From NCBI GenBank assembly GCA_916613615.1, contig OU744725.1, positions 59,094,575 through 59,158,574 on the forward strand: a stretch of DNA of 64,000 bases. The letters are read 5' to 3'. The translations under genes were made by a program, and so were the position numbers. The notes below the pieces were generated by a model. The model saw only the letters and a list, made by a program, of their open reading frames with translations, searched no databases and was not told where the DNA came from. Origin of the DNA: Steromphala cineraria (lineage: Eukaryota > Mollusca > Gastropoda > Trochida > Trochidae). Of this stretch, positions 61,101 to 64,000 are shown one piece after another; position 1 is the first letter of the stretch; every line of letters begins with the position of its first letter.

Positions 61101-64000
61101 TTTTCCACAAAACTATATCTTAACATTTAAATAAATACTGACCTCACACAGTAAAGGATTGTTTAAGTCAATGACATTGACACAAAATTAAGACATATTA
61201 AGACTTAGGCACTTTTCAGAAACATAAAAACAAAATCTGCAATAAATAATTGACAAGGGTTATAAATCATAGCCTTGTTTGCTTGAATACAATCACTCAT
61301 TGCTGAAAGATAAAACTTCCAAGTAAATCCCATAACGACTATGATACTTATTTGACATCATGCATTATGATCAAGATAATATACTTCCACTAGTTCAATG
61401 CATGCAAATGTGCATATAACTTAAGATTCTAATGTGAAATATCCAGGGAAAATACCAAGAACATCTGTTGACACATAAATAACCGGAAGCATATTCAGCC
61501 AACCAAAGCAGTTTCAAGCAACCATTTTGGAAATCTTCATATAATTCTTAACTTAGTTTGAAGATACCATTTGGTTATTTGGGTGTTAAAGTGTGTTTGT
61601 TTGGTTTTGCCGTTCATTCAAGCTAGTTACTTTCACAGTTTGGCCTTCAAGTAGACACCCGACTTACAGCGGGTGGCCATATTATTACGTACAAGCGACG
61701 TCATTCCCATAGACTTGCATGTTAATTAACAATTTGGAGAATAATTATTATAAATTTGGAAATGATCCGAATGCTGTCATATTTTGCAGACATCATGGAA
61801 ATTAACCCAGCTATTTATACATAATTACATGCACCCTATCCGTTAATTGGTTATCGAATGACACTTGGTGAAACATTGCATGTACAACTTGCGATTCGAA
61901 AGCCCATTGACGGCCATGTTAAACGTAACGGGTGTGTTGCATAGTGCTTTTAAATGAGATGCAGTTTTCTTAATAATTATCAAAAACGTAAATCGAAATT
62001 ATGTGTCTGTAGTTGAGATGATTTCCAAGCTGCCTGCAAAATATTACAGTAAATAGATTTCAACTAAATTCATAATAATTAATCTCGCAATAGCTAATTA
62101 ACATGTAAGTGAATGGGAATGACGGCACTTGTACGTAATAATATGGCCACCCGCTGTATATGACTTTTCCACGACTCTCTGATTAAATTTTTCTACCAAT
62201 AAATTTTTTTATATCTCTGATAATAAATTTGATCTCGGTATAAGTTCACTAATGTTACTGTTTTCTCAAAGTAGTTGTATGTTTTGCAACAATTTAGCAA
62301 CCAAACCCAATAGAAAAGGATTTGTTAATGCATTGTGATCATATGAAATCTATCACTGCTCAAAGCATGATTATAGTGACAACCTTGAAAGGTTTTTTGT
62401 TTATCAACTCTTCTGACAAGACTTTGACCATATCTATAGTCAGTGAAAAAGCTACTGGTACAATCATTGCTGGCATTTAGTAAGAGTTCGATGCCAAGAT
62501 TATTGAATGGTTCCACTCCTTTAAATTTGTACTGAAAGTGGCAGATGAATCATTCAAATAAGAACAAAGCTGAATCATAATAAAGAAGTCATTATTAGAG
62601 ATTTGAAGTTGTCCCCAAATATTCAATTTTGTTCTCTTTGGATGGTTCATCCCACTTTCTACATCGTGCTAATGTTGCTACATTAGCCAAACCATCAGGT
62701 ATCTTCTACTACAGTATCGGAATCAAACTGAAATCGGTTACACCTCTGCACCTCCATTAAGCTCTCCCTTCCTTTCAGAATTTTTACTAATAAAGAAAAT
62801 GTAATTTTAAACATAACAATGCAATTGAACAATACTTTTCTTTAAATTTTCACAAAATCATAAAATCTGTAAAAAAGATTTTTTTAAATTAAATATTCCT
62901 GACAACCAACTTAAAGAGTTAATGAAATTATCACACCACATGACAAAATGATGACGTAAAAGCGTGCAATGCAAGATAAACCCATAAATACATACATCAA
63001 TCTCAGTTCTATGGGTACATGCGGCCCCATAACATGCCACGCCCCCTTGACCCCGGGGGTCACCCTCATTGTTAGTACATCCATGCTTGGTGCCCACGAG
63101 GGGGTCTTGAGATGTGGACAGGATTTCAGTTAGTTCGGACATTGTTAATCTGAATTCTCCAACATTGTACGGATCTTAAGGTTTGACAAGCCCCAACTCA
63201 TAAACACCCAGCAACAGGTGTGGGAGTATATATTATCAGGAATAATCTATAAAGTATACGCTGCTGTCATAAAGCTGCTACCTTGTGCTTCATTTTACAC
63301 TTAATGCTAGCTAGGGATCTAGAGAAATATTTCACTTTGAAAGACAAGAGATCTAGCAAGTTAGATTCTATTATAGGTATTTAAGGTTTATACAGAAGAA
63401 CATAACATGTCTTTAGATTTAATTTTGACAACTGACTTAGGGTTTATTGTTACTGATTTTAGTAATTATTATATTATTTACAATCAAACAACATATGGAC
63501 AATACTTTTACTGAACACATTAAAACAATATAAATTTACAAATTGAACAATATTTATCTGTTTATCACAACATTTATCTGTAGATTTAAATTTTGATTTA
63601 TGAGCTTTAAACTGAACTTGTAACAGACTTATATTAAAATGATCCCAACTTAAAAACAAAACTTTTGGATTCAAGCAATCAAATTTATCATAAAAGTAAA
63701 TGAGGTTGGGAAATAAGGAATACTATCTTTAAAGAATAAGCAAAATTGCTGTAATAAGATATAAATAATTTTGAGGATCTATCTAAATATTTAGATGACA
63801 ATATGGAGAAAACAGTATACAGACGAATGAATATTGGATTGTAAGATGAACTGACGGACAGATGGATGGATAAATAAATGGATGGATGGATGGATGGAGG
63901 GGAGGAGGGATCGAGGAATGACGGATGTCACCTGGATAAGTGGTTGGTCATTGTCTTCTTTAGACAACAAGTTGAGGTTTTCACGACTCTCTTCCGGGCT
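18057..64000 (-). CDS. Anoctamin (TMEM16) family gene, 25 coding exons placed, 5' end outside the window
   Basis: Anoctamins are ten-pass membrane proteins acting as Ca2+-activated chloride channels and/or lipid scramblases. Exons assembled by translation and GT/AG borders sum to 2580 nt (859 residues plus stop), with every phase matching. Order: acidic N-terminus, dimerisation domain ([12 protein letters not shown]), cytosolic domain ([14 protein letters not shown]), first membrane block ([15 protein letters not shown]), Cys-rich loop ([12 protein letters not shown]), later helices, and basic C-terminus ending VESPLY. All six Ca2+-site residues known from ANO1 are visible: Asn and Glu in NNFKE (TM6), both Glu in EYLEM (TM7), and Glu and Asp in NNIIEVRLD (TM8). 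Words such as HRTQT, GCLIEL and AQDIGIWF recall ANO7/ANO4-type proteins, but the paralogue is not certain. A DIRS element sits in one intron. Confidence 0.95.
18271..18750. repeat. Two tandem copies of a 240-bp intronic unit
   Basis: The word gacatgtaat starts units at 18271 and 18511, and the two units match through caattttgacatcttgaaat. The second copy is joined to a MITE-like inverted end. Confidence 0.75.
18526..18902. mobile_element. MITE with TAGGGCTT ends
   Basis: Bounded by TAGGGCTTCCAGGG and the inverse-like CCCGTGAAAGCCCTA. Both flanks inside carry ctcgagtactcg-like words. The first 240-bp unit contains another left end, so two insertions or a duplication are involved. Confidence 0.5.
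19380..19470 (-). CDS. Anoctamin exon 24 (TM10)
   Basis: 91 nt, acceptor ATGTTCAAG and donor GTGAGT. It encodes [20 protein letters not shown], then [10 protein letters not shown], the start of the last membrane segment. Confidence 0.95.
19633..19814 (-). CDS. Anoctamin exon 23
   Basis: 182 nt, acceptor CTTTTATAG and donor GTGAGT. It encodes [20 protein letters not shown] and then the outer loop with [13 protein letters not shown] up to a Cys, matching the family FTSDFIPRLVY motif. Confidence 0.95.
20066..20147 (-). repeat. tRNA-like SINE head or tRNA pseudogene
   Basis: On the minus strand a box-A-like tgtattggtagagtg and a box-B-like ggttcaaatcc stand about 40 bp apart around ttgagtcttcaaccc, as in tRNA-derived sequences. 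The acceptor arms do not pair well, so an active tRNA gene is unlikely. Confidence 0.5.
20243..20649. mobile_element. MITE with TAGGGATGTCACGATAC ends
   Basis: A 0.4-kb element with inverted ends TAGGGATGTCACGATAC and GTATCGTGACATTCCTA, with further cgatac/gtatcg words inward. The ends resemble hAT-type termini (inference). No coding sequence. Confidence 0.7.
20691..20743 (-). CDS. Anoctamin exon 22
   Basis: 53 nt, acceptor TTTTCTAG and donor GTAAGT. It encodes [17 protein letters not shown], the start of TM9. Confidence 0.95.
20915..21017. mobile_element. Small palindromic MITE with GTTGCACAAAA ends
   Basis: About 103 bp with GTTGCACAAAA at the left, its inverse TTTTTGTGCAAC at the right, and inner inverted words cactaaggt / ccttagtgt. 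Confidence 0.65.
21790..21942 (-). CDS. Anoctamin exon 21 (TM7/TM8, Ca2+ site)
   Basis: 153 nt, acceptor GGTTACACAG and donor GTAAGG. It encodes [20 protein letters not shown], then [20 protein letters not shown]. The Glu and Asp of NNIIEVRLD align with the TM8 Ca2+ ligands. This is the best-conserved block of the family. Confidence 0.97.
22368..22399. mobile_element. Solitary end of the CATTCTCTCC MITE
   Basis: The terminal 32 bp of the family (cttgatctgcctctgtgg + ggagagaatg) without a partner end nearby, 25 bp from the exon 20 donor. Confidence 0.6.
22425..22555 (-). CDS. Anoctamin exon 20 (cytosolic loop to TM7, Ca2+ site)
   Basis: 131 nt, acceptor TGGCTGCAG and donor GTCAGT. It encodes a charged linker and then LFDEYLEM, whose two Glu align with ANO1 Glu702 and Glu705. 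A solitary MITE end lies 25 bp beyond the donor. Confidence 0.96.
23066..23248. mobile_element. MITE with CTATCAGGGTATTTTTGTG ends
   Basis: 183 bp. Left end AAAGAGACAGTTCTATCAGG and right end CCTGATAGGACTGTCTTTT are near-perfect inverses, about 31 bp each. A single related end (cctatcagggtat) is joined to the MITE at 25073. Confidence 0.75.
23402..23499 (-). CDS. Anoctamin exon 19 (TM6, Ca2+ site)
   Basis: 98 nt, acceptor TTCTTCAG and donor GTAAGC. It encodes [20 protein letters not shown], then [12 protein letters not shown]. The Asn and Glu of NNFKE align with ANO1 Asn650 and Glu654, which bind Ca2+. Confidence 0.96.
23874..23931 (-). CDS. Anoctamin exon 18
   Basis: 58 nt, acceptor CATTCCAG. 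The donor GTTTTT is weak. It encodes [19 protein letters not shown], the GRPGxY loop after TM5. Confidence 0.92.
24194..24370. mobile_element. Palindromic MITE with TACAGTAGAAC ends, copy 1
   Basis: 177 bp bounded by TACAGTAGAAC and GTTCTACTGTA with repeated ggatatagcgaac words. The copy at 43394 is in the opposite orientation. TA-type ends suggest a Tc1/mariner-derived MITE (inference). Confidence 0.8.
24564..24675 (-). CDS. Anoctamin exon 17 (TM5)
   Basis: 112 nt, acceptor GTTCAG and donor GTGAGT. It encodes [17 protein letters not shown], then [19 protein letters not shown], the highly conserved fifth membrane segment. Confidence 0.96.
24704..25073. mobile_element. TTAA-type MITE, copy 2
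   Basis: 0.37 kb with TTAA on both sides and inverted ends AGGTGAAGTAGCACG and CGTGCTACTGCCCCT. The interior matches copy 1 at 2606. It sits in the intron upstream of exon 17. Confidence 0.85.
25149..25481. mobile_element. MITE with CGGTTCGATTTAG ends, copy 1
   Basis: Left end CACGGTTCGATTTAG and inverse right end TTAATCGAACACTG. The inside has ttgcactt/cttgcac words also seen in the copy at 40423. About 0.33 kb, no coding. Confidence 0.65.
25692..25728 (-). CDS. Anoctamin exon 16 (37 nt)
   Basis: 37 nt, acceptor TGCTTTCAG and donor GTAGGT. It encodes [12 protein letters not shown] plus one base, matching the family VYxxLAxxLTxWE segment, and supplies the base needed for the next exon's Glu. 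The DIRS element begins 107 bp upstream of its acceptor side. Confidence 0.88.
25870..26050 (+). repeat. DIRS left inverted terminal repeat
   Basis: 181 bp starting acttaccttaccttagag and ending acttttttcc. It is the reverse complement of the right repeat with no difference I could find. A 34-bp unique extension (25836-25869) lies outside it. Confidence 0.92.
26118..26200. repeat. DIRS internal complementary region (circle-junction complement)
   Basis: 83 bp. 26118-26169 is the reverse complement of the left end 25836-25887, and 26170-26200 is the reverse complement of the right end 32683-32713. The switch between 26169 and 26170 therefore marks both outer ends of the element. Confidence 0.92.
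26374..28812 (-). CDS. DIRS tyrosine recombinase ORF (YR domain in the last ~350 residues)
   Basis: An 812-codon frame. The catalytic set of tyrosine recombinases is complete: Arg617 in ATAARVSEV, His746 and Arg749 in NPHELRAL, Trp772 in CFWRSTT, and the nucleophile Tyr782 in FASHYLRD. The N-terminal SAM-like/core-binding part ([24 protein letters not shown]) starts near residue 465. Residues 1 to about 463 overlap the RT/RNase H frame over 1390 bp and are Ser/Arg/Pro-rich without a domain, so they may not be used. The real start may lie later or depend on the RT ORF. This enzyme would insert the circular DNA copy into the chromosome without a target duplication. Confidence 0.92.
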   Translation of the reverse strand: MEGAPVWNFYGSVVIHENYGSDRQVPTSSGDPVRPLQRRLPHEPCLVSSATQTDRLCSQTPTSVGMVNQRREVLTGSVSTSDLHRRSLPDRSRSPVCSTRQVEQDCSFRPSSSPGTPKTQGVAVPSRSSNVSTGSHHQRQTHAETSPEFPQASYSCRRPRLRVRSTIPPPPVPDVVDGPVERLRRSLFGRVHSHSSVVCGRISPGLGGSPQRSHSLRSVVRREEILAHQSPRVAGSSLGDSALDTASARVSTSGGIRQLHCGVSHQQPGNHRVEEVTRPYVPVVSSRRLKQRGDAGSSHSGLPECPSGRLVQTGQALANRMDVASGGVRSNLPTPSQTLDRPLCNQVQQPAAGVRLPSSRSGSLGSGRPVALLGRTGRLCVPSSNPSSQGSRQAQTDPADTSDFGRVLVAGQDVVPRSQRSSRKGSRPSASLAKPPSPSPQSPVSSGPREVSSLRLVHLKKALRSKGYSTQVANTIAKAHRVSTRSLYDDKWLSFERFCSEHSQNPVKASPQFLAEFLLYLRNKRSLKGSTIGTYLSAINSVLAVKRDTKISTVPELIAMLKAFKQEDQKKKFRPAWDLNVVLQHLRGRPYEPLESASFENLSRKTAFLVAMATAARVSEVHALDVTRVRFEQSRHGSIHLGLLWDFIAKNQLPGQPDRMFTIPPLSSIVATSEVEELALCPVRALKVYIDKSASRRGTRKRLFIPFSPSVKGEVNKNSISLWIRSTILAAYDAAGLPHPAANNPHELRALASTMAVHRNCSVPTIMEGCFWRSTTIFASHYLRDLAVEDVDGLQSFGPLVFAQQLTKPPAR
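27423..29213 (-). CDS. DIRS reverse transcriptase / RNase H ORF
   Basis: 596 codons from the first ATG. RT motif A is [13 protein letters not shown] (about residue 105), motif [11 protein letters not shown] (about 138), and motif C PYKDDCLM (about 170, with Lys in the usually hydrophobic second place of YxDD). RNase H follows with [13 protein letters not shown] (about 332), [24 protein letters not shown] and ADALSR (about 436), then a C-terminal extension with [15 protein letters not shown]. The frame stays open upstream of this ATG and encodes [12 protein letters not shown] and [12 protein letters not shown], which look like the RT N-terminus, so the product probably begins earlier, overlapping the end of gag near 29370. 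The stop precedes the start of the YR domain in the -1 frame. Confidence 0.93.
   Translation of the reverse strand: MTSSPPLTNLPRSRVYPKTLHAQLLSNIEILLEKRAIEEVLEPIDTPGFYSPIFLVTKKNSDKLRMIHNLAVFNERYMETPPHFRMVSLEQLRSQLQPHDWLVSLDLQDAYLHVPIYEPHRKYLRFVMDHRHYQWKVLPFGISTAPWLFTRITAPIVKFLHLRGIRFDPYKDDCLMSHASSALLHRQTDFARRLLHQLGWLINVEKSSLVPSQRLTFIGGHFQTDLARLSVPLDRWSKIVAFAHQALREPLRLRAWQSLLGLLTSAQDLTIRGRLMLRPLQNFLKPRILADDLDSEFALPFHLHQYLTWWTVQSNVCVGVSLVEFTPTHQLFVDASLLGWGAHLNDHTVSGLWSDERKSWHINHLELQAAVLAIQHWIPLLRGSRLLVVSDNSTVVYLINNQGTTGSRRLLDLTFQLFHLADSNNVETRARHIPGCRNVLADALSRPDKPSPTEWMLHPEAFDLICQLHPRPLIDLFATKFNNQLPVYVSPLPDPAAWAVDALSLSWEGLDAYAFPPPILLPKVVDKLKQTQQIRLILVASWWPARTWFPDLRDLVGRDPDPLPPWPNLLRHPHSRLSHPDPERFHLCVWSILRKL
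29368..31335 (-). CDS. DIRS gag-like ORF (main part)
   Basis: 655 codons from an internal ATG. Residues from about 30 to 330 are an extreme Arg/Ser/Pro region of RRS and SPRR repeats. Then comes an acidic stretch ([13 protein letters not shown]) and a folded-looking C-terminal half ([31 protein letters not shown]), ending with a Gly/Arg/Gln tail. The position before RT and the basic composition fit a DIRS gag. The frame is open upstream ([18 protein letters not shown]) but is out of phase with the zinc-finger start at 31654. Same frame as the YR ORF, one base off the RT frame. Confidence 0.8.
   Translation of the reverse strand: MDPPQDPLPNPTPALSDPRLPALLEAFLRHQDRRRDSKSSDRNSRRSSSSPTGRQREKSSSRRSSPSSRRSPTPKRGSKSASKASTSRQSSSRRSSSSHRRSPSSDRASKSRDRTPRRSSSPSPKKKGSSKRSTSSKRRSSPPQRSPRRSASPKQSPRRSSKTQRSPQRSPRRSSKTQRSPQRSPRRSSSSNRRSSPSRRSPRRSASPKQSPWRPSKTRRSPRRSPPRRSSRRSESPHPPRKDHSRSRSRSPLRKRDPVKTPSNPRDRQQPPKRSRQEDQRTVSPIRPPPSPLQGTPSPRGRTVSSSRKFRTPERSPESPRQRDPVTPSTSRSHLQLQDQEDRLEDEVDEEDDDRPSHLNISQVTGWVADRLVNCPSPGPNAPRLQAIWDEPTLLIPPHPLVLDAIASLDEDFKKLSLNPTFKAAKNASHLYKVHSLDFADGAAVQDESVGRLSPASQQQFKVTDAKLMALDTELRRTLKPISALASATDAILQDLTEENKSRIFHLTTMMRWQHKTLADIVEQLRSALANVLTIRRAGLLAPCGWSDEFKKTLMRAPFSHPSVFAGLIPEVYKEHAALTQTEVTLSGIRALNSAINLSNRPKFNYIPRRSSVRGAQKGNRGRGRQTDKQPVSQPQQSRTGPRTPGVKFRSYKRC
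31307..31654 (-). CDS. DIRS gag N-terminal zinc-finger fragment, frame-broken
   Basis: 115 codons beginning [13 protein letters not shown]. It has a CxxC ... DPHxxCxxC pattern ([14 protein letters not shown]) and further Cys, as in N-terminal fingers of DIRS gag proteins. It runs into the main gag region in the wrong frame. Between them are a G7 run and a G8 run (about 31410-31433), where one-base indels easily arise in nature or in assembly. The sense of the frame after about residue 70 is therefore doubtful. Confidence 0.65.
   Translation of the reverse strand: MRVYCTQCKSQKSAKDPHSRCPDCLVLRLCTVSSRCQECLSLSPSAFKCYSAVVRKRFSQRAHRMSSEVQDPSPTPPEVDPPSCRASYSSGPYSFYVGPLQVPSQGCGPSSGSLA
31660..32525 (-). 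other. DIRS 5' non-coding leader
   Basis: Between the right terminal repeat and the gag start. AT-rich near 31720-31880, with an ATG-poor, Phe/Cys-coding antisense composition further out. The open frames here show no domain. It probably holds the leader and promoter elements. Confidence 0.5.
32526..32706 (-). repeat. DIRS right inverted terminal repeat
   Basis: 181 bp, the reverse complement of 25870-26050. A 7-bp unique extension (tctaagaac-like, to 32713) lies outside. Confidence 0.92.
32881..33034. mobile_element. Small MITE with CCAGTGT ends
   Basis: 154 bp bounded by CCAGTGTTTAAAATATAG and the inverse CTATTTTATACACTGG, with inner ccagtcct / aggactgg words. Weak but consistent inverted ends. 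Confidence 0.5.
33593..33757 (-). CDS. Anoctamin exon 15 (TM3 and TM4)
   Basis: 55 codons, phase 0 to 0, acceptor TGTTCCAG and donor GTACGT. It encodes the end of TM3 ([15 protein letters not shown]), a short loop, and TM4 ([15 protein letters not shown]). It is the last exon before the intron that holds the DIRS element. Confidence 0.95.
34055..34190. repeat. Interspersed repeat, short copy
   Basis: Starts aatagagccattggctctg and ends cagatgagctaaaaag, like the longer element at 51557-52218 with which it shares both borders. The middle is reduced. Confidence 0.6.
34305..34674. mobile_element. TTAA-type MITE, copy 3
   Basis: 370 bp with TTAA at both ends and the inverted ends AGGGGCAGTAGCACG / CGTGCTACTGCCCCT. 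It lies about 30 bp from the exon 14 donor (34703-34708). Confidence 0.88.
34709..34783 (-). CDS. Anoctamin exon 14 (start of TM3)
   Basis: 25 codons, phase 0 to 0, acceptor CTGTTGCAG and donor GTCAGT. It encodes [16 protein letters not shown] and the first hydrophobic turns of TM3. Confidence 0.93.
36058..36565. mobile_element. CATTCTCTCC MITE, copy 3, with internal tandem duplication
   Basis: 508 bp. The family ends are present (CATCCCTCCCCACAGAGGC and CTCTGTGGGGAGAGAATG). A segment of about 131 bp (from ttataatacgcctaaatccg, about 36110) is repeated directly from about 36244, explaining the extra length over the 340-bp copies. Confidence 0.8.
37704..37876. mobile_element. MITE with CAGTGATTGGGAAA ends, copy 1
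   Basis: 173 bp with left end CAGTGATTGGGAAA and inverse right end TTTCCCAATCCCTG. The interior (ccattttgcacattggatga) matches 48490-48664. Confidence 0.7.
40423..40676. mobile_element. MITE with CAGGGTTCGATTTAG-like ends, copy 2
   Basis: 254 bp bounded by CAGGGTCGATTTAG and CTAAATCGAACCCTG, with cttgcac / gtgcaag words inside as in the copy at 25149. CAGGG ends are common in hAT elements (inference). Confidence 0.7.
41317..41379 (-). CDS. Anoctamin exon 13
   Basis: 21 codons, phase 0 to 0, acceptor TTTTCCAG and donor GTGAGT. It encodes [18 protein letters not shown], the cytosolic link after TM2. Confidence 0.94.
41970..42049 (-). CDS. Anoctamin exon 12 (TM2 end)
   Basis: 80 nt, acceptor TATTTCCAG and donor GTGAGT. 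It encodes [20 protein letters not shown] and an acidic end. The FxExWKR motif is general for anoctamins. Confidence 0.95.
42365..42736. repeat. Tandem triplication covering the 3' part of exon 11
   Basis: Three units of about 122-125 bp. The first two (starting near 42365 and 42487) lie in the intron, and the third overlaps the true exon 11. Each intronic unit carries an exon-like segment (42427-42489 and 42552-42614) that still reads [14 protein letters not shown] on the minus strand, with Leu where the true exon has Pro. The intronic pair share codon choices the true exon lacks. No acceptor precedes them. Confidence 0.85.
42673..42839 (-). CDS. Anoctamin exon 11 (Cys-rich loop and start of TM2)
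   Basis: 167 nt, acceptor GTTACCAG and donor GTATTT. It encodes the extracellular Cys-rich motif [18 protein letters not shown], then [19 protein letters not shown], which opens TM2. Its 3' part is duplicated twice in the next intron. Confidence 0.96.
43394..43540. mobile_element. Palindromic MITE with TACAGTAGAAC ends, copy 2
   Basis: 147 bp bounded by TACAGTAGGAC and GTTCTACTGTA, inverted relative to the copy at 24194. It ends 40 bp before exon 10's donor side. Confidence 0.8.
43580..43714 (-). CDS. Anoctamin exon 10 (TM1)
   Basis: 135 nt, acceptor ATTTCAG and donor GTGGGT. It encodes [20 protein letters not shown] and then a hydrophobic stretch through [16 protein letters not shown], the first membrane segment. 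Confidence 0.96.
43800..44215 (-). repeat. tRNA-derived SINE
   Basis: The head (44140-44215 on minus) has box A tagctcagttgg and box B ggttcgaatcc with tRNA spacing. The body that follows contains tcagtttatccagctg and gggtaccctgt-like words to about 43800. Length and layout fit a tRNA-headed SINE; the family is not named with confidence. Confidence 0.7.
44449..44476. repeat. Poly-T tract
   Basis: About 27 consecutive T on the plus strand in the intron between exons 9 and 10, as in the tail of a minus-strand retroposon or a simple repeat. Confidence 0.8.
44649..44713 (-). CDS. Anoctamin exon 9
   Basis: 65 nt, acceptor TCTTTAG and donor GTATGG. It encodes [20 protein letters not shown], a strongly conserved pre-membrane motif of the family. 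Confidence 0.95.
44887..45231. mobile_element. TTAA-type MITE, copy 4, fold-back form
   Basis: 345 bp with TTAA at both sides. The left half (from ttttttgataattttatatt) is the reverse complement of the family's right half, and the right half is the normal right half. The original left half is missing and the element could fold into a long hairpin. It lies about 50 bp from copy 5. Confidence 0.85.
45282..45645. mobile_element. TTAA-type MITE, copy 5
   Basis: 364 bp with TTAA at both sides and standard inverted ends AGGGGCAGTAGCACG / CGTGCTACTGCCCCT. Its right end stops only 3 bp short of the exon 8 donor hexamer (45649-45654). Confidence 0.88.
45655..45711 (-). CDS. Anoctamin exon 8
   Basis: 19 codons, phase 0 to 0, acceptor TATTACAG and donor GTATGT. 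It encodes [19 protein letters not shown], the variable link between the AAYPLH motif and the LLYEEWA motif. A MITE begins about 10 nt into the downstream intron. Confidence 0.9.
45890..46804. repeat. Intronic minisatellite, about 97-bp unit, nine or so copies
   Basis: The word ggtcatgtgggaagctaaaa recurs about every 97 bp (near 45940, 46036, 46135, 46233, 46330, 46435 and on). The array runs up to the exon 7 donor at 46799-46804, and unit ends carry atgtactgtcctctatt, close to the atgtactgacct that spans the donor. Confidence 0.9.
46805..46860 (-). CDS. Anoctamin exon 7
   Basis: 56 nt, acceptor CACTCCAG and donor GTCAGT. It encodes [18 protein letters not shown], matching the family GIxxLLxxxxYxAAYPLHD motif. 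The donor borders an intronic minisatellite. Confidence 0.93.
47299..47329 (+). ncRNA. Hammerhead-ribozyme-like core motif
   Basis: CTGATGA (47299-47305) and CGAAAC (47324-47329) are separated by a sequence that can form a GGGT/ACCC stem. These two boxes are the conserved core of hammerhead ribozymes, often carried by Penelope-like and other retroelements. I could not convincingly fold stems I and III or place the cleavage site, so this may be only a degenerate relic or chance. It is antisense to the anoctamin gene, in the intron between exons 6 and 7. Confidence 0.3.
47438..47556 (-). CDS. Anoctamin exon 6
   Basis: 119 nt, acceptor GTGCACAG and donor GTGGGT. The split Gln codon is restored at the junction. 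It encodes [19 protein letters not shown], the family TFFxxAQRSxIVYxIL motif, then a Lys-rich loop. Confidence 0.95.
48490..48664. mobile_element. MITE with CAGTGATTGGGAAA ends, copy 2
   Basis: 175 bp bounded by CAGTGATTAGGAAA and TTTCCCAATCCCTG. The interior is shared with 37704-37876. Confidence 0.7.
49076..49166. repeat. AAT microsatellite
   Basis: About 90 bp of aat/taa triplets with one or two interruptions at the start. Confidence 0.95.
50983..51113 (-). CDS. Anoctamin exon 5
   Basis: 131 nt, enters in phase 0 and leaves after two bases of a codon (donor GTCAGT). It encodes [20 protein letters not shown], then [13 protein letters not shown], the segment leading to the conserved cytosolic strand of the next exon. 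Confidence 0.92.
51114..53990. other. Anoctamin intron (exon 4 to 5)
   Basis: AT-rich. Contains the interspersed repeat at 51557-52218; otherwise no gene or clear repeat. The frame at 52823-53086 has no supporting signal. Confidence 0.5.
51557..52218. repeat. Interspersed repeat with internal tandem units
   Basis: Begins aatagagccattggctctg and ends cagatgagctaaaaag, as at 34055-34190. Inside, units of roughly 130 bp repeat about three times (caccaaagctat, ataatcctcact, ggttttaag, cccctgtggccc). No convincing protein. Confidence 0.7.
53991..54011 (-). CDS. Anoctamin exon 4: 21-nt microexon
   Basis: Seven codons (DQGDYDD) lie between a CTTATAACAG acceptor and a strong GTAAGTAA donor, phase 0 on both sides. 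It adds a strongly acidic patch just before the next exon's ENDMLDN. Skipping it keeps the frame, so it could be alternatively spliced. Confidence 0.7.
54733..54831 (-). CDS. Anoctamin exon 3 (cytosolic domain)
   Basis: 33 codons, phase 0 to 0, acceptor TTATTCAG and donor GTGGGT. It encodes [19 protein letters not shown], a conserved strand-helix of the N-terminal cytosolic domain. Confidence 0.95.
55290..56107. mobile_element. Possible non-autonomous DNA transposon, about 0.8 kb
   Basis: Left end has ctcacgttacaacttg followed by tagtaacaac. Right end has the inverse gttgttactacaagtg followed by gaacgtgag. gtagtaacaacttgt is repeated inward of the left end. An internal minus frame (55480-55707) lacks a recognisable domain. 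Exact limits and target duplication are unclear. Confidence 0.45.
57471..57590. mobile_element. Small palindromic MITE with GGGCCAAATTCTTA ends
   Basis: 120 bp bounded by GGGCCAAATTCTTA and TAAGATTTTGGCCC, with inner cttagtgttaag / cttaacactaag words. Probably related in design to 20915-21017. Confidence 0.6.
57648..57980. mobile_element. MITE with TAAGGCCGGCATTCCATGTG ends
   Basis: 333 bp with about 20-bp inverted ends (TAAGGCCGGCATTCCATGTG and CACATGGAATGCCAGCTTA). The interior is rich in gcgtaatgcg / cgcattacgc words. No coding sequence. Confidence 0.75.
60397..60564 (-). CDS. Anoctamin exon 2 (dimerisation domain)
   Basis: 56 codons, phase 0 to 0, acceptor ATTCCAG and donor GTATGT. It carries [17 protein letters not shown], the hallmark start of the anoctamin dimerisation domain, followed by a charged [17 protein letters not shown] helix seen across the family. 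Confidence 0.95.
60565..62995. other. Anoctamin intron (exon 1 / alternative exon to exon 2)
   Basis: AT-rich. Apart from the long-inverted-end element at 61665-62158 I see no gene or repeat. Confidence 0.5.
61665..62158. mobile_element. MITE with long (about 65-bp) inverted ends, TACAGCGGGTGGCC
   Basis: 494 bp. The left end starts TACAGCGGGTGGCCATATTA and continues through tacgtacaagcg and tgcatgttaatta. The right end is its near-perfect inverse ending TAATATGGCCACCCGCTGTA. No coding interior. TA at the borders would fit a Tc1/mariner-type origin (inference). Confidence 0.8.
62996..63142 (-). CDS. Candidate alternative first exon of the anoctamin
   Basis: An ATG followed by 49 codons (begins [14 protein letters not shown], ends THRTEID) runs to a consensus donor GTATGT in phase 0, matching the phase-0 exon at 60564. 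A TATA-like ATATATAC lies about 90 bp upstream (near 63229). As a cassette exon between its neighbours it would break the frame, so a first exon is the better reading. It is Gly/Cys-containing and resembles no motif I know. No transcript evidence. Confidence 0.45.
63858..63906. repeat. GGAT/GGAC-type microsatellite
   Basis: A short run of ggatggatggatgg with interruptions, 25 bp inside the donor of the right-edge exon. Confidence 0.8.
63932..64000 (-). CDS. Anoctamin exon 1 in window (partial)
   Basis: The last 23 codons of an exon that starts beyond the window. The product is acidic and polar, ending DQPLIQ just before a GTGACA donor in phase 0. It joins in frame to the exon at 60397-60564. 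It encodes part of the variable cytosolic N-terminus. Confidence 0.75.
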
